From positions 222,687 through 286,686 of the forward strand of contig DYHW01000003.1 in the NCBI GenBank assembly GCA_020723965.1: a stretch of 64,000 bases of DNA. The letters run 5' to 3'. Positions 63,004 through 64,000 of this stretch are shown here, piece by piece. The notes beneath the pieces are model-generated. The model was not told the DNA's origin. It saw nothing but the letters and a program-made list of their open reading frames with translations, and searched no databases. Origin of the DNA: Melioribacter sp. Its GTDB lineage: Bacteria > Bacteroidota > Ignavibacteria > Ignavibacteriales > Melioribacteraceae. Positions within the stretch are counted from its first letter, which is position 1. Each line of letters begins with the position of its first letter. The translations under genes and the position numbers were made by a program.

Positions 63004-63924
63004 TTACCACGGCTTTTGAAAACCAAGCTTAATAAGTTTCTCTTCAAATTCAATTCTTTCACGATTCTTCGAAAGTTTTCCCTCAAGTCTATTGAGCCAC
63101 CCAAAATTATCTGCAAGTAATACTGCTTCTTCTTTATTTCCATTCACAATTTGTTTAAGAATTTGAATTTCGAGCGCGGATAAATTCATTGCATTCATTT
63201 TGTAATCTTTGAAGGCTTCCCATGCTAACGGACACCAGTTACTAACGATCTCATTTCCAATTACGTTTGCATAACTGCGGATTTCAAACTGCGCATGCTC
63301 ATCCATTCTGAGCGCTAGAAAGTTGAGCAAGTTATGCAGATCAATTTTCCAATATGCTTCTGTATATGTTGAAAGGGGCAAATCTTTTCTTGCTTGTTCG
63401 CGCGCAACCCCAAGCCGAAGACGCTCTTGATATATTTCTCGTGCAAATTGCTGAAGCTCTTCTTCACGTTCAGTTAATTTGCTTCCTATTGCAAAATCAA
63501 AAAATCCTTCGCTTCCCTGTTTGTTATTTTGAGCTTGGAAGCGCCATTGGTTCGGTTCTGTTTTTTGTGCGGCATCAATTGCAATTGAATAACGCGTTGA
63601 ATACTCGTTAACATTTGCAGTTCTATGACGGATCCACTGCCGCCACGTGTCCATTGGAACACGAACGTGCAATTTTATTTCGCACATTTCGAAAGGCGTT
63701 GTATGAAAGTTGCGCAAAAGATAGCGGATCAGCCCTCTATCTTCCGAAATTTTTTTTGTCCCTTTGCCGTAAGAAACGCGCGCAGCTTGAACAATCGATT
63801 CATCCGAACCCATATAATCTATTACACGCACAAAGCCGTCGTTCAGCACTTTAAATTTTTTGCCTAATATTTTGTCGAGCGCATCTACTTTTATTTTTTC
63901 GAATGTTTCGTTCTGAACTTCCAT
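63004..63924 (-). CDS. thyX: Flavin-dependent thymidylate synthase ThyX
   Basis: 306 residues. Makes dTMP from dUMP with methylene-THF and FAD/NADPH, yielding THF instead of dihydrofolate. The ThyX motif RHR (99-101) followed by EYSTRY (107-112) is intact. Longer than the 220-250 residues typical of many ThyX, with extra sequence at about 115-150 and the C-terminus. Immediately upstream of folA in transcription order. Confidence 0.93.
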   Translation of the reverse strand: MEVQNETFEKIKVDALDKILGKKFKVLNDGFVRVIDYMGSDESIVQAARVSYGKGTKKISEDRGLIRYLLRNFHTTPFEMCEIKLHVRVPMDTWRQWIRHRTANVNEYSTRYSIAIDAAQKTEPNQWRFQAQNNKQGSEGFFDFAIGSKLTEREEELQQFAREIYQERLRLGVAREQARKDLPLSTYTEAYWKIDLHNLLNFLALRMDEHAQFEIRSYANVIGNEIVSNWCPLAWEAFKDYKMNAMNLSALEIQILKQIVNGNKEEAVLLADNFGWLNRLEGKLSKNRERIEFEEKLIKLGFQKPW

Positions 63925-63963
63925 TAAATTCTTTCAATAAAATTGAAAATATTTTTTTAGCTA

Positions 63964-64000
63964 TCAATTATTTTTCGCAACAAGTTGAATGATATCGCGC
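63964..64000 (-). CDS. Possible C-terminal end of a gene cut by the window edge
   Basis: On the minus strand the last bases read, in one frame, DIIQLVAKNN then TGA at 63966-63964. This looks like a protein C-terminus, but twelve codons cannot establish a gene. Confidence 0.3.
   Translation of the reverse strand, partial: RDIIQLVAKNN

Overview
The window reads as a stretch of conserved chromosome from a Gram-negative member of the Ignavibacteria (Bacteroidota/Chlorobi side of the tree). The main clues are a secreted protein ending in a type IX secretion sorting domain with the SQNYPNPFNP motif, the AT-rich base composition, and close Bacteroidota/Ignavibacteria-like versions of core genes. 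Unlike many Bacteroidota, most genes carry a clear GGAGG-type ribosome binding site, and non-ATG starts (TTG, GTG and apparently ATT) are common. I found no insertion sequence, prophage, CRISPR array, plasmid function or defence island. This is housekeeping sequence, and I do not see a new multi-gene system in it.

Layout. 1-215: a tRNA-Cys with a degenerate copy just upstream, and a terminator. 469-6775 (minus): secreted four-repeat T9SS protein, DUF2459 protein, dipeptidase PepD, YchF-like ATPase, ClpS. 6901-9236 (plus): electron transfer flavoprotein EtfB/EtfA and a bifunctional nuclease-family protein. 9233-34308 (minus): DUF2851 protein; a tight purN-purH-mreB-mreC-mreD-mrdA-rodA-pyrF run joining purine/pyrimidine synthesis to the rod-shape machinery; pyrG with a TPR protein; a lytic transglycosylase; a mitochondrial-type citrate synthase; the hpnC-hpnD-hpnE squalene operon; and a glucan group (glycogen phosphorylase, sugar-type MFS transporter, two unknown proteins). 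34512-39711 (plus): PlsY-like acyltransferase, HtrA-like protease, PurB, then groES-groEL behind a perfect CIRCE operator. 39834-44498 (minus): UDP-xylose synthase-like enzyme, then ebfC-recR-methyltransferase-two lipoproteins-ftsX. 44661-51503 (plus): psd-pssA-purS-purQ, tatA, gatA, sucD, ndk, lipoprotein. 51558-63924 (minus): NfeD protease, agmatinase, a mutase-UbiA-CNNM-rhodanese-DCC-tgt-yajC run, mutL, folA and thyX.

How it fits together. The genes describe a rod-shaped heterotroph that makes phosphatidylethanolamine (PlsY, Psd, PssA), squalene (HpnCDE), purines (PurN, H, B, S, Q) and pyrimidines (PyrF, PyrG, ThyX), mobilises glycogen, runs a TCA cycle (citrate synthase, SucD), oxidises acyl-CoAs through ETF, and rearranges a branched acyl-CoA with a B12-dependent mutase.

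The points most worth a second look are two adjacent paralogous lipoproteins whose signal peptides appear only if translation starts at ATT; an A7 run at the end of sucD that would open a 23-residue basic tail by -1 slippage; a mutase with isobutyryl-CoA mutase active-site residues; and a 32-codon ORF stop-start coupled to psd.
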